Source: Brevibacterium zhoupengii
GTDB taxonomy: Bacteria > Actinomycetota > Actinomycetes > Actinomycetales > Brevibacteriaceae
NCBI RefSeq assembly: GCF_021117425.1
Contig: NZ_CP088298.1
Span: 3,224,001 to 3,288,000, forward strand
DNA length: 64,000 nt
Direction: 5' to 3'
Shown piece after piece: positions 1 to 8,928 of the stretch; the stretch's first letter is position 1; each line of letters starts with the position of its first letter. Position numbers and translations under genes: made by a program. The notes below the pieces were generated by a model. It did not search any database and had not been told where the DNA came from. It was given only the letters and a program-made list of their open reading frames with translations.

Positions 1-90
1 GCTGAACCAGCGGACGAGAAAGGGGCATCTCAGCCGCCGGTGCAGCTTCGAATCAGAGTACAGTCGTCGGTTCCCAGCGCACTCCGCGGT
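1..90. other. left edge, no gene recognised
   Basis: These 90 bases lie downstream of the dehydrogenase stop codon. I see no convincing reading frame and no clear terminator hairpin. Confidence 0.4.
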
Positions 91-1611
91 TCACAGTGCC
101 TCGTGGGCGGCGAGGCGTCGCACGGTCTCCTTTGCGCCGTGTTCGTGCAGGGAGTTCAGAGCTGCGAGGTAGGGCCTGGTGAAGCGGGAGTCCGTGGCCA
201 CAGTTCCGAAGAACTGCTCCTGCCTCACGAAGGCCAAGGGATCGGTCGCTTGTGAGCTTGCGACCTGCTGCAGATCTGTGGCGAAACGGTCGACGATGGT
301 GAATGGGTCACCGTGCTCATCATTGCCTTCGGCGTATCTGGCCCAGGATGCGCAGATCGCGGCAGAGACCTCCACCGGTGCACCGGAGACGAGGTTGTCA
401 CTGATGACGGGAACAAGCCATTTGGGGATCCGGTCAGAGGATTCGGCGCCGAGGCGGGCCAGGGTGTCGCGAATCTCGGGATTGCTGAAGCGCTCGATGA
501 GTGAGTCCTTGTACCCGTCGAGATCGATTCCCGGCAACGGCTCCAGGCTGGGGGTGCCCTCCTCATCCATGTACCTGCGCAGGTAGACGGCGATATCGGG
601 ATTCTCCATCGCCTCGTGGGCGTAGGTGCAGCCGGCCAGGAGACCGAAGTAGGCCAGCCCCTGATGCCCGGAGTTGAGCAGGCGCAGCTTCATATGTTCG
701 TAGGGTCGGACATCGTCGACGACCTGGACGCCTGCCAGTTCGTACGAGGGTCTGCCCGAGGTGAACCTGTCCTCGAGCACCCACTGGAAGAAGGGTTCGG
801 CGACAACGGGCCAGGCGTCGAGCAGCCCGAGAGCCTCTCGCAGCTCGGCCCGATCCTCATCGGTCGTGGCCGGGGTGATGCGGTCGACCATCGCATTCGG
901 AAACGCCACGTGGGCATCGATCCAGTCAGCGAGCTCGGGGTCGACGAGGCGGGCGAAGGCACCGAACATCTTCTTCGCCACGTGCCCGTTCTCCGAGATG
1001 TTGTCACACGACTGCACGGTGAAAGGGTCCACTCCGTCGTCTCGGCGGCGGCGCAGGGCCTCGATCACGTATCCGAAGACCGTGCTCGGCAGTCTGCCTG
1101 CCTTCAGTGCGGCCACATCTGCGACGATCATCGCATCCTCGGAGACGAACTCCCCGGTCACCGGGTTGACGTTGTACCCGCCCTCAGTGACCGTGAGGGA
1201 GACGATGCGGATCGTCTCCTCGCCGAGGAGGTCGATGAGTCCCTGCGGGTCATCGGGTCCGTAGCGGTAGTCGAGGATGGACCCGATGACACGTCGTTCG
1301 CGCGTTCCGTCGGGATGTTTCAACGTCAGCGAGTAGAGGTGGTCCTGTTCGGCCAGCGCATCGCGCATGTGCACATCGTGGGGCAGGACGCCGGCGCCGA
1401 CGATTCCCCAGTCTCTGGCGTTGCCCGCGTTCATGAGGTCATCGACGACCATGGCCATGTGTGCCCGGTGGAAGCCGCCGACGCCGAAGTGCACGATGCC
1501 GGGAGTAAGTGCTCCCCGGTCGTAGCCCGGGATGGTGACTCCGCGTGCCGCAATCCGGTCAAGGTTCGATTCGAGCAGAGGCAGAGTCTGCGCGTCCGTG
1601 GAATTCATCAT
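91..1611 (-). CDS. mannitol/D-arabinitol dehydrogenase family protein
   Basis: A 506-residue member of the long-chain polyol dehydrogenases, which oxidise mannitol to fructose or D-arabinitol to D-xylulose with NAD. The N-terminal Rossmann part carries FGVGGFHRAH near residues 42-51. The C-terminal catalytic part carries the family signature K-x4-N-x2-H in KLRLLNSGH (about residue 310). The length is normal for the family. GGGGAAAG precedes the paired ATG codons, so translation may begin at either Met. It is the last gene of a leftward group after the binding protein and two permeases. The xylulokinase across the divergent promoter suggests D-arabinitol as one substrate, but mannitol and sorbitol loci often have the same pair, so the substrate is not settled. 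Confidence 0.9.
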   Translation of the reverse strand: MMNSTDAQTLPLLESNLDRIAARGVTIPGYDRGALTPGIVHFGVGGFHRAHMAMVVDDLMNAGNARDWGIVGAGVLPHDVHMRDALAEQDHLYSLTLKHPDGTRERRVIGSILDYRYGPDDPQGLIDLLGEETIRIVSLTVTEGGYNVNPVTGEFVSEDAMIVADVAALKAGRLPSTVFGYVIEALRRRRDDGVDPFTVQSCDNISENGHVAKKMFGAFARLVDPELADWIDAHVAFPNAMVDRITPATTDEDRAELREALGLLDAWPVVAEPFFQWVLEDRFTSGRPSYELAGVQVVDDVRPYEHMKLRLLNSGHQGLAYFGLLAGCTYAHEAMENPDIAVYLRRYMDEEGTPSLEPLPGIDLDGYKDSLIERFSNPEIRDTLARLGAESSDRIPKWLVPVISDNLVSGAPVEVSAAICASWARYAEGNDEHGDPFTIVDRFATDLQQVASSQATDPLAFVRQEQFFGTVATDSRFTRPYLAALNSLHEHGAKETVRRLAAHEAL

Positions 1612-1690
1612 CGTCTTTCCCCTGCTGGTCGGTGAGGTCGGGTGAGCCGGCCCAGAGCTCGGTCGATCTGATCGGGCATTCGGTTGAGCC

Positions 1691-2647
1691 TCATTTCACT
1701 GCACCCATCGACAGGCCTTGGACGAGTTTGTCCTGAGCTGCAATGCCGGCGACAAGCACCGGCACTGAGATGATCAGCGAGGCTGCGCACACCTGGGACA
1801 GGAACAGACCCTGGGAGGTGACGAAGCTGGTGAGGAACACGGGTGCCGTCGAGGCCGCGGTCGAGGTCAGGACGTTGGCGAAAAGCAGCTCGTTCCACGA
1901 GAAGATGAAGCAGATCAGGGCTGTGGCTGCCAGGCCGGGTGCAGTCAGGGGCAGCAGAATCTGCATGAAGACACGGGGAAGTCGGGCACCGTCGAGCTCA
2001 GCTGCCTCGAGCACCTCAACGGGCACCTCGGCGAGGAATGATCGCATCATCCACACGGCGATGGGCATGTTCATCGCCGAGTAGATGATGATGAGCAGCA
2101 GCCAGCTGTCGAGTATGCCGAACGCCTGGGCGACCAGATAGATGGGCAGCAGCCCCGCGACCATCGGCAGCATCTTGGTCGAGAGCAGGAAGAACAGCAC
2201 GTCTGACCAGCGTTGGATCCGACGGATGGCCAGGGAGTAGGCGGCCATAGTCGACAGAACCAGGACGATGAGGGTCGAGACGATTGCGGCGACCGCCGAG
2301 TTGATGAGGGCGGGCCAAGGACTGACACCGCTGTCTCCGCCGAAGAAGTTGGAATAGGACTCCAGGGTCAGCGGGGCGAAGAAGCTGGGCGGGTTCGTCG
2401 AGGCATCGGTTTCGGCGTGCAGACTCGTCAGCAGCATCCACAGCAGCGGGGACACGAAGAGGAGTCCGACGAGCCAGGCCAGGAGACCCAGGAGGATCTT
2501 CCCGGTCCTGCGCTGCCCCGGACGGCGCGGTGCGCTCGCCTTCTGCCGGGACGGCTCGGCCCCTGTCTGTTCTGTGGTGCCTAACTGGTCGGCGGCCCCT
2601 AGCTGACCGGCAGCTCCTGCCGGGCCCGTGATATCTGGGGTGCTCAT
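1691..2647 (-). CDS. polyol ABC transporter permease, MalG type
   Basis: Inner-membrane permease of a CUT1-type sugar/polyol importer, 318 residues from the chosen ATG, with six hydrophobic segments. The cytoplasmic EAA loop that docks the ATPase is visible as EVLEAAELDGARLP in the second half. The reading frame is open much further upstream, but the ATG at 2647 overlaps the stop of the preceding permease by four bases (ATGA), which marks translational coupling. The first 45 residues are a low-complexity Gly/Ala/Gln cytoplasmic extension. It partners the MalF-type permease, the lipoprotein at 3705-5063 and the ATPase at 7768-8865. Confidence 0.9.
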   Translation of the reverse strand: MSTPDITGPAGAAGQLGAADQLGTTEQTGAEPSRQKASAPRRPGQRRTGKILLGLLAWLVGLLFVSPLLWMLLTSLHAETDASTNPPSFFAPLTLESYSNFFGGDSGVSPWPALINSAVAAIVSTLIVLVLSTMAAYSLAIRRIQRWSDVLFFLLSTKMLPMVAGLLPIYLVAQAFGILDSWLLLIIIYSAMNMPIAVWMMRSFLAEVPVEVLEAAELDGARLPRVFMQILLPLTAPGLAATALICFIFSWNELLFANVLTSTAASTAPVFLTSFVTSQGLFLSQVCAASLIISVPVLVAGIAAQDKLVQGLSMGAVK

Positions 2648-3594
2648 GAGTTCTCCTCCTTGAGCAGGGTGGATGCGGTTCGCAGTGCGAAGGTCGCGAT
2701 GACAAGCGAGGCGATGACGACGATGACTCCGACTGCGGAGGCGACTCCGTAGTCCTGGGCCACGAAGAACTCCTGGTAGATGACATACGGCAGGTTCGCG
2801 GTTCCGAGTCCGCCGGAGGTCATCGTGAAGACGGTGTCGAAGTTCTGGACGATGTAGATCGTGCCGAGCAGGGCTGCGAGTTCGATGTAGCGGCGCAGGT
2901 GCGGCAGTGTGATGAACCGGAACGTCTGCCCGGGCCCTGCACCGTCGACCAGCGCCGCCTCGTAGACGTCCATGGGTCGCGACTGCAGGCCCGCCAGCAT
3001 GATGAGCATCATGAACGGGGTCCACTGCCAGACGAGGACGATACCGATGCCCAGCAGCGGTGAGGTGCTCATCAGGTCCGGTTGGGGCGCGTTCTCACCG
3101 AAGACGGTGGTCAGCAGTCCATTGACCAGTCCGTAGGAAGGGTTGAAGATCGCATGCTTGAACAGCAGCGCCGCGGCCACGGGCACGATCAGGAACGGAG
3201 TGATCATCAGGGTGCGCACGAATCCGCGTCCAATGAATTTGCGATCGAGGAGGAGTGCGATGGCCAGACCCAGCACGGCCGAGACCAGCACCACCGAGAC
3301 GGTGAGCCCGACAGTGACGAACACTGCACGCAGCAGGTCCGCATTCGTGAAGACCGTGATGTAGTTGCGCAGGGTCCCGAAGCTGATGTCATCGGGATAG
3401 GCCGCGTTCCACTTCATGAACGAGATGACGATGGTGATCGCGAACGGAATCTGCGTGACGAGGATGACGAAGATCAGCGCCGGCAGCATCGGAGCTCGCC
3501 GCGACCACCGCTCGCGAGCGCTCGAGGATGCGGGTCTGGGCGATGTGGGCGCGGGTGCCGCCTGAGTTCGGCGATCTTGCGCAGGAGCTGACAT
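2644..3594 (-). CDS. polyol ABC transporter permease, MalF type
   Basis: Second permease of the same importer, 316 residues, with a hydrophobic first helix (about residues 35-55) after a basic, Pro/Ala-rich N-terminus. The EAA loop is DVYEAALVDGAGPGQTF. The frame stays open to 3708, but the ATG at 3594 has a clear GGAGGT ribosome binding site seven bases upstream and gives the expected family length, so the longer version was rejected. It lies 110 bases downstream of the binding protein gene and is coupled by a 4-base overlap to the MalG-type permease. Confidence 0.9.
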   Translation of the reverse strand: MSAPAQDRRTQAAPAPTSPRPASSSARERWSRRAPMLPALIFVILVTQIPFAITIVISFMKWNAAYPDDISFGTLRNYITVFTNADLLRAVFVTVGLTVSVVLVSAVLGLAIALLLDRKFIGRGFVRTLMITPFLIVPVAAALLFKHAIFNPSYGLVNGLLTTVFGENAPQPDLMSTSPLLGIGIVLVWQWTPFMMLIMLAGLQSRPMDVYEAALVDGAGPGQTFRFITLPHLRRYIELAALLGTIYIVQNFDTVFTMTSGGLGTANLPYVIYQEFFVAQDYGVASAVGVIVVIASLVIATFALRTASTLLKEENS

Positions 3595-3704
3595 GGACAA
3601 CCTCCGGTGATGGACGCAGCGGGTGGCAGTGGTTAACAGTGGACTGCGGTGGGAGCGCGGGTGCTGGGGCGCAGACGCGAAAGCCTGCGCCCCAGCCGCC
3701 AGAA

Positions 3705-5063
3705 TCACTTCTTGTACTTGTCTCCGACCTTCTCTGCTTCCTTCTGACCCTTCTGCAGAGCCTTGTCGACAGTGGTGCGTCCGGCGATCGCGGAGCTGAT
3801 GTCCTCAGAGATGCCCGTCGCCAGGTCGGCGAATTCGGGAATCGTCACGAACTGCACTCCAAGAGTCGGGCGCGGCTGCACACCGGGATTCTTCGGATCG
3901 GCGGAGTTGATGGCGTCCTCGGTCTGCTTGTAGAACGGTGCAGCGGCCTTCTGGTAGTCCGCGTTCTCGTAGGTCGAGGTGCGCTTGCCGGCCGGCACGT
4001 GCTGCCAGCCCAGTTCCTCGGCAACGGTCTCTTCGTAGTCCTGTGAAGAGGCCCAGGCGACGAACTGCTTGGCCGCATCCTGGTTCTTGCCTGCCTTCTG
4101 GATGCCCCATGCCCAGGTGTAGAGCCAGGAGCTCGACTCGGTCTCCTTGACCGGGGCTGCGACATAGCCGATCTTGTCCTTGACCGGTGAGTCATCGGCT
4201 TCAAGAGTGCCCGTCGCCGCCGTCGAGTCGTACCACATCGCCACATTGCCCTGCTGCAGGTTGGTCAGGCATTCGGTGTATCCGGCCTGCGGTGCTCCCG
4301 ACTCGCCGTGGTCCTTGATGAGGTCGACGTAGAAGTTCGCTGCTTCCTTGAACTCCTTGGAATCGACCTGAGCCTCCCAGTTCTCATCGAACCAGGTTCC
4401 GCCGAAGGTGTTGACCACGGTCGTCAGCGGAGCGAACATCTCACCCCAGCCGGGCAGGCCGCGCAGGCAGATGCCCTTGGTTCCCTTTTCGGCGCCGTCG
4501 ACCTTCTTCGCCAGATCGGCCACTTCATCCCAGGTGGGATTGTCCGGCATCGTCGCATCGGCCTTTTCGAAGATGTCCTTCCGGTACATCAGGAAGGAGC
4601 CCTCGCCGTAGAACGGCTCTCCGTAGATCTGGTCCTCATAGGTCATCGATTCGGCCATCGGGGCGAGGATGTCGTCCTGATTGAATCCTTCGGCATCGAC
4701 GACGCCCTCATCCATCGAGGTCAGCCACCCGTTCTTGGCGTAGGTCGGCACTTCGTAGTTCGACATCGAGGCCACGTCATAGTTGCCCGCCTGTGCGGAG
4801 AACTCCTGACCGATCTTCGCGCGCACCTCGTTCTCCGGCAGCACCGTGTAGTTGACCTTGATGCCGGTGTCCTTGGTGAAATGCTCCGCGGTGAGTTTCT
4901 GCAGGTCCTGCATCTGCGGATTGTTGACCATGAGGACGTTGACTTCTTCATTGCCTCCGCCGCTCGAACTGCCCCCGGCGCCACCACACCCTGCAAGTGT
5001 GAGTGCTCCGACCACTCCGATGGCCGCCGCTGTGACAGCCCGGCTCGTGATCTTCTGCTTCAT
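3705..5063 (-). CDS. polyol ABC transporter substrate-binding lipoprotein
   Basis: A 452-residue extracellular binding protein of family 1 (MalE/SmoE-like). It begins with a lipoprotein signal peptide ending in the lipobox LAG-C, with the lipidated cysteine at residue 26 followed by a Gly/Ser linker. The mature part has the typical Trp- and Tyr-rich sugar-binding lobes. It is the first gene of the leftward polyol operon, with AGGGAAGG as ribosome binding site. Expression is probably set by the palindromic operator region at 5127-5187. Neighbouring polyol dehydrogenase and xylulokinase genes point to a sugar alcohol as ligand; the exact one cannot be read from the sequence. Confidence 0.9.
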   Translation of the reverse strand: MKQKITSRAVTAAAIGVVGALTLAGCGGAGGSSSGGGNEEVNVLMVNNPQMQDLQKLTAEHFTKDTGIKVNYTVLPENEVRAKIGQEFSAQAGNYDVASMSNYEVPTYAKNGWLTSMDEGVVDAEGFNQDDILAPMAESMTYEDQIYGEPFYGEGSFLMYRKDIFEKADATMPDNPTWDEVADLAKKVDGAEKGTKGICLRGLPGWGEMFAPLTTVVNTFGGTWFDENWEAQVDSKEFKEAANFYVDLIKDHGESGAPQAGYTECLTNLQQGNVAMWYDSTAATGTLEADDSPVKDKIGYVAAPVKETESSSWLYTWAWGIQKAGKNQDAAKQFVAWASSQDYEETVAEELGWQHVPAGKRTSTYENADYQKAAAPFYKQTEDAINSADPKNPGVQPRPTLGVQFVTIPEFADLATGISEDISSAIAGRTTVDKALQKGQKEAEKVGDKYKK

Positions 5064-5126
5064 CGTAATTGCCTTCCCTCGTCATTGCGGGATCGCTGCC
5101 CGCCGTCGGGTGTGCTTGACGAAAAA

Positions 5127-5187
5127 CATATGAGCATCGGTGCTCATATGTGCAATACTGTGTCATGATTTAATCAGATGTGCAATA
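5127..5187. promoter_or_regulatory. divergent operator region, probable SorC-family binding sites
   Basis: A perfect inverted repeat, CATATGAGCA - TCGG - TGCTCATATG (5127-5150), is followed by two direct copies of ATGTGCAATA at 5148-5157 and 5178-5187, spaced 30 bp (about three helical turns). The cluster lies between the binding protein gene and the regulator gene and should control both directions. Confidence 0.65.
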
Positions 5188-5237
5188 GATCACAGATGAG
5201 CAGCGAGGTGATCGCTGTCGACCCTGAAGGGAGAGCC

Positions 5238-6215
5238 ATGAGCACAGCACCCACAGCCAGACACCGCCGGTTCCTGGCTCAGCTGGCCAGAGAGCACTAC
5301 GTCCAGGGCAGTTCGAAGGTCGAGCTCGGCAAGGCCCACGGGCTCAGCCGGTTCCAGATCGCCCGCCTGCTCCAGGAAGCGGTGGACAGCGGGGTCGTCA
5401 CGATCTCCATCGAGGCCGATGCCAGCGACGAGGATGGCATGGCCGAACAGCTCGCGGCAGCACTCGGGCTGAGCTCGGCGATCGTCGTCGAAGACGACAA
5501 CGAGACAGACGCCGCTCAGCGAATGGGCAGGGCCGCACTCTCCTACGTCGATCGCCGCGCCCGACCGGGAATGCGCATCGGGCTGGCCTGGTCACGCACA
5601 CTCGACGCCGCAGCAGAATTCGCTCCCGCACTCCCCCGCTGCACGGTCGTCCAACTCGCCGGTGCACTCCAGCTCGGCTCGCATCGCCCCAGCTCCGGAA
5701 TCTTCGCCCGGCTGGGCCAGGACGCAGCCGTGACCATGGTCCGACTGCCGGCTCCACTCCTGGTCACCGAGGCCGAAACCGCCGCAGATCTCAGTGCCCT
5801 GCCGGAGATCTCCAGTGCCCTGGCAGCGGCCGACGATCTCGACCTCGCGGTCATCTCGGTGGCCGCATGGGCGGAGGAACAGTCCTCGGTGTGGGAGAAG
5901 TGCAGTCCCGAACAGCGAGCGGCAGGCGTGGCCGACGGTGCCGTCGCCGAGGCGTCCGGACGTCTCTTCGACGCCGCCGGAGCTGACGTCGACACCATCG
6001 ACGACCGCGTCATCGCCGTCACCCTCGACCAGCTGAGAAATGCGGCGACCACCGTTGGTGTGGCTCGTGGAGCCCAGCGCGCCGAGGCGGTTCGTGCGGC
6101 CTGCGCGGCCGGAATCCTCGATGTCGCCATCGTCGATGAGGCGCTGGCCCGAGAGATCCTCGACCCTGCTGGGTCACAGTCGCAGGCCGCCGCGCAGACC
6201 GAGGAATCCCCATGA
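5238..6215 (+). CDS. SorC/DeoR-family sugar-binding transcriptional regulator
   Basis: A 325-residue SorC-type regulator. An N-terminal helix-turn-helix (residues about 25-55, including the segment GLSRFQIARLLQEA) is followed by a sugar-phosphate-isomerase-like effector domain. Family members sense phosphorylated sugars or polyol products and act as activators or repressors. I placed the start at the ATG at 5238, which is preceded by AAGGGAGAG; the frame is open to 5178 but that stretch overlaps the operator repeats. It overlaps the xylulokinase by four bases. It is the natural regulator of the divergent polyol locus. Confidence 0.88.
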   Translation: MSTAPTARHRRFLAQLAREHYVQGSSKVELGKAHGLSRFQIARLLQEAVDSGVVTISIEADASDEDGMAEQLAAALGLSSAIVVEDDNETDAAQRMGRAALSYVDRRARPGMRIGLAWSRTLDAAAEFAPALPRCTVVQLAGALQLGSHRPSSGIFARLGQDAAVTMVRLPAPLLVTEAETAADLSALPEISSALAAADDLDLAVISVAAWAEEQSSVWEKCSPEQRAAGVADGAVAEASGRLFDAAGADVDTIDDRVIAVTLDQLRNAATTVGVARGAQRAEAVRAACAAGILDVAIVDEALAREILDPAGSQSQAAAQTEESP

Positions 6216-7759
6216 GCGTCGATCGCAGATTGGTTGCCGGCGTCGATTCCTCGACGCAGAGCTGCAAGGTCGTCATCGTCGACCCTTCCACGGGCGGGAT
6301 CCTGCGCAGCGGCTCGGCCCCGCACCCGGCCGGGACCGAGGTCGACCCCGAAGCCTGGTGGTCGGCACTGCGGCAGGCGGTCTCCGAGGCAGGAGGGTTC
6401 GCCGACGTCGCAGCCGTGAGCATCAGCGGACAGCAGCACGGCCTCATCGCCCTCGATCGACAAGGACAGGTCATCCGCGATGCGCTGCTATGGAACGATC
6501 TGCGCAGCGACGCAGCAGCACGAGCACTCATCGCTGAGATCGGTGCCGATGAGTTCGTCGACCGGGCCGGAGTGGTTCCTGTCGCGTCCTTCACCGGAGC
6601 CAAGCTGCGGTGGCTGCGTGATCATGAACCCGATAATGCCTCCCGAGTGGCGGCCGTGGCTCTGCCTCATGATTGGCTGACCTGGCGGCTCCTGGGCCAC
6701 GGGCCAAGCGGTTCGTCTGCACCGCGCGGCCCTGACCTTGAAGCACTCGTCACCGATGCCTCCGATGCCAGCGGAACCGCGTACTTCTCGGCCGTGACCG
6801 GACGCTACGACTTCGACCTCTTTCGCGCGGCCTTCGGTGCCCCGGCGCGGGAGGCGACCGGTTCCGCCACGGGCGGCCTCGACACCTCCTCCATCGTTCT
6901 CCCCCGTGTCCTGGCTCCCCATGAGAGCGCCGGTCACAGTCCCGAGGGGATCCTCGTGGGTCCCGGTGCCGGCGACAATGCGGCCGCGGCGCTCGGTCTC
7001 GGCGCTGCCCCCGGTGATGTCGTCATCTCGATCGGCACCTCGGGGACGGTCTTCAGTCCGACTCGGCTGGAGATCAACGATCCCTCGGGAATGGTCGCCG
7101 GATTCGCTTCGACCGACGGCGGGCGGCTTCCCCTCGTCGCCACCCTCAACGCCGCCCGCGTCCTCGACTCCGCGGCAGCGCTGCTGCGGGCCAGCCACTC
7201 CGAGGTGGCCGCACTCGCCCTCGCCTCGGTGCCAGGGGCCAACGGCCTCACTCTCGTCCCCTATTTCGAGGGCGAGCGCACCCCCAATCTTCCGCACGCG
7301 ACGGCTCGCTTGGAGGGCATGACCTTGGCGAATTCGACCCCGGAGAACGTGGCGCGGGCCTTCGTCGAAGGCATGCTGTGCGGCTTGGCGGACGGACTCG
7401 ACGCGGTGCTGCGTCAGGGGGTCAAGGTCCAACGCCTCCTCCTCATCGGCGGAGCGGCCCGCAACCCAGCAGTGCGAGAGGTCGCCAGGGACATCTTCAC
7501 CGTCCCCATCGACGTGCCCGAACAGGCCGAATATGTGGCCATCGGAGCCGCCCGGCAGGCGGCATGGGCCCTGACCGGAACCTCGCCGAGGTGGCAGGTC
7601 GAGCTCGTCGCGACTCTCCACCCGAGACCCTCACAGGTACGACAGCAGTACCACTCGTTCACCCATACCAGCGTCACCGACGAAACACGTCCCGCCCACG
7701 AGAACTCAGACAATGATCACCGCGGATCGTCGGGTGCCCGGGCACCCGTGGAAGGTTGA
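6212..7759 (+). CDS. xylB: xylulokinase
   Basis: A 515-residue FGGY-family carbohydrate kinase, most like xylulokinase, making D-xylulose 5-phosphate for the pentose phosphate pathway. Visible motifs are the first ATP loop VDSSTQSCKVVIVD (near residue 11), ISGQQHG, the substrate segment LWNDLRSD, the second ATP loop IGTSGTVF and the catalytic-aspartate motif GAGDNAAAALG. It starts in an ATGA overlap with the regulator. The C-terminal 40 residues are hydrophilic and longer than usual. Paired with the dehydrogenase at 91-1611, it would complete D-arabinitol to D-xylulose to D-xylulose 5-phosphate. Confidence 0.9.
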   Translation: MSVDRRLVAGVDSSTQSCKVVIVDPSTGGILRSGSAPHPAGTEVDPEAWWSALRQAVSEAGGFADVAAVSISGQQHGLIALDRQGQVIRDALLWNDLRSDAAARALIAEIGADEFVDRAGVVPVASFTGAKLRWLRDHEPDNASRVAAVALPHDWLTWRLLGHGPSGSSAPRGPDLEALVTDASDASGTAYFSAVTGRYDFDLFRAAFGAPAREATGSATGGLDTSSIVLPRVLAPHESAGHSPEGILVGPGAGDNAAAALGLGAAPGDVVISIGTSGTVFSPTRLEINDPSGMVAGFASTDGGRLPLVATLNAARVLDSAAALLRASHSEVAALALASVPGANGLTLVPYFEGERTPNLPHATARLEGMTLANSTPENVARAFVEGMLCGLADGLDAVLRQGVKVQRLLLIGGAARNPAVREVARDIFTVPIDVPEQAEYVAIGAARQAAWALTGTSPRWQVELVATLHPRPSQVRQQYHSFTHTSVTDETRPAHENSDNDHRGSSGARAPVEG

Positions 7760-7767
7760 GATTCACC

Positions 7768-8865
7768 ATGGCAACAGTCACTTTCGATAAGGCGATGCGT
7801 CAGTACCCAGAGGCTCTGACGCCATCGGTCAATGAGATCAGCCTCGACATCGCCGATGGCGAGTTCCTCGTCCTGGTCGGCCCCTCCGGCTGCGGGAAGT
7901 CCACGACTCTGCGCATGCTCGCGGGCCTCGAACCCGTCGACGGCGGGCACATCAGAATCGGTGATGACGATGTCACCGGGGTCTCTCCGCGGGAGCGGGA
8001 CATCGCCATGGTGTTCCAGAACTATGCGCTCTACCCGCACATGAGCGTCGGCGAGAACATGGCCTTCGCGCTCAAGATCGCCGGAGTGTCCAAGGCGGAG
8101 CGCAATGAACGCGTTCGTGAGGCGGCCAAGCTCCTCGATCTGGAGCCCTATCTCGATCGCAAGCCCAAGGCTCTCTCCGGCGGGCAGCGGCAGCGCGTGG
8201 CCATGGGGCGGGCCATCGTGCGGTCTCCTCAGGTGTTCCTCATGGACGAACCGCTGTCCAACCTCGATGCCAAGCTGCGGGTCCAGACCCGTGCACAGAT
8301 CGCCTCCCTCACGCGCCGCCTCGGCGTCACCACGGTCTATGTCACTCACGATCAGGTCGAGGCGATGACGATGGGCGATCGTGTTGCGGTCCTGGCCGAG
8401 GGACGACTGCAGCAGGTGGACACTCCGCGGGCGCTCTACGACCGTCCCGCCAACCTCTTCGTCGCCGGCTTCATGGGCTCACCGGCGATGAACCTCATCG
8501 ATCTGCCGCTGCAGGAGGGAGTGCTGCACATCGGTGAGTCCGAGGTCCGCCTCTCTGCGGCTCAGCGTTCGGAGCTCACGGATTCTCGTGTCACGGCCGG
8601 AATCCGCCCGGAGGACTTCCGGGTCGAATCGGACGGCGGCCTGGAAGTCAGTGTGGAGCTGGTCGAGGAGCTCGGCGCCGATGCCTATGTGCACGGTCGG
8701 GCGACGACTGTCACCGGCGACATTCCGATCGTCGCCAGGGTCAGCGGCAGGACCCGTGTGGCCAGGGGCGATACGATCCGGGTTGTCCCCGAGCTCTCAC
8801 GCCTGCACCTCTTCGACTCGCAGTCCGGTGCTCGTCTGCCCGATGAGGCTGAACGCGCGGCCTGA
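7768..8865 (+). CDS. polyol/sugar ABC transporter ATP-binding protein (MsmK/UgpC-like)
   Basis: A 365-residue ATPase of the CUT1 importers. It shows Walker A GPSGCGKS (from residue 38), the signature LSGGQRQRVAMG, Walker B VFLMDEP with the D-loop SNLDAKLR, the switch THDQVEA and a C-terminal TOBE-type regulatory domain (after about residue 235). The ATG at 7768 is preferred; the TTG at 7756 would add only four residues. It follows xylB by eight bases and probably energises the two permeases encoded on the other strand. Such ATPases can also serve several sugar transporters. Confidence 0.9.
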   Translation: MATVTFDKAMRQYPEALTPSVNEISLDIADGEFLVLVGPSGCGKSTTLRMLAGLEPVDGGHIRIGDDDVTGVSPRERDIAMVFQNYALYPHMSVGENMAFALKIAGVSKAERNERVREAAKLLDLEPYLDRKPKALSGGQRQRVAMGRAIVRSPQVFLMDEPLSNLDAKLRVQTRAQIASLTRRLGVTTVYVTHDQVEAMTMGDRVAVLAEGRLQQVDTPRALYDRPANLFVAGFMGSPAMNLIDLPLQEGVLHIGESEVRLSAAQRSELTDSRVTAGIRPEDFRVESDGGLEVSVELVEELGADAYVHGRATTVTGDIPIVARVSGRTRVARGDTIRVVPELSRLHLFDSQSGARLPDEAERAA

Positions 8866-8915
8866 ATGTGACGGCCGATAAGCGGGCGGAGACCAGAAAA
8901 AGGGGCGCGGAATAC

Positions 8916-8928
8916 TATGATCGATCCA
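8916..8928 (+). promoter_or_regulatory. predicted leaderless promoter of the ybdK-like gene
   Basis: TATGAT at 8916-8921 is followed by six bases and then ATG at 8928, placing the predicted transcription start on the start codon. No clear -35 hexamer is seen. Confidence 0.5.

Noticed and set aside
616..1635. Long plus-strand ORF opposite the polyol dehydrogenase
   Set aside because: It is the antisense shadow of a clear enzyme gene with all family motifs; its own translation has no recognisable domain.
8868..8927. GTG start for the ybdK-like gene at 8868
   Set aside because: The extra 20 residues are basic and not conserved, and the promoter-like TATGAT lies inside this stretch.
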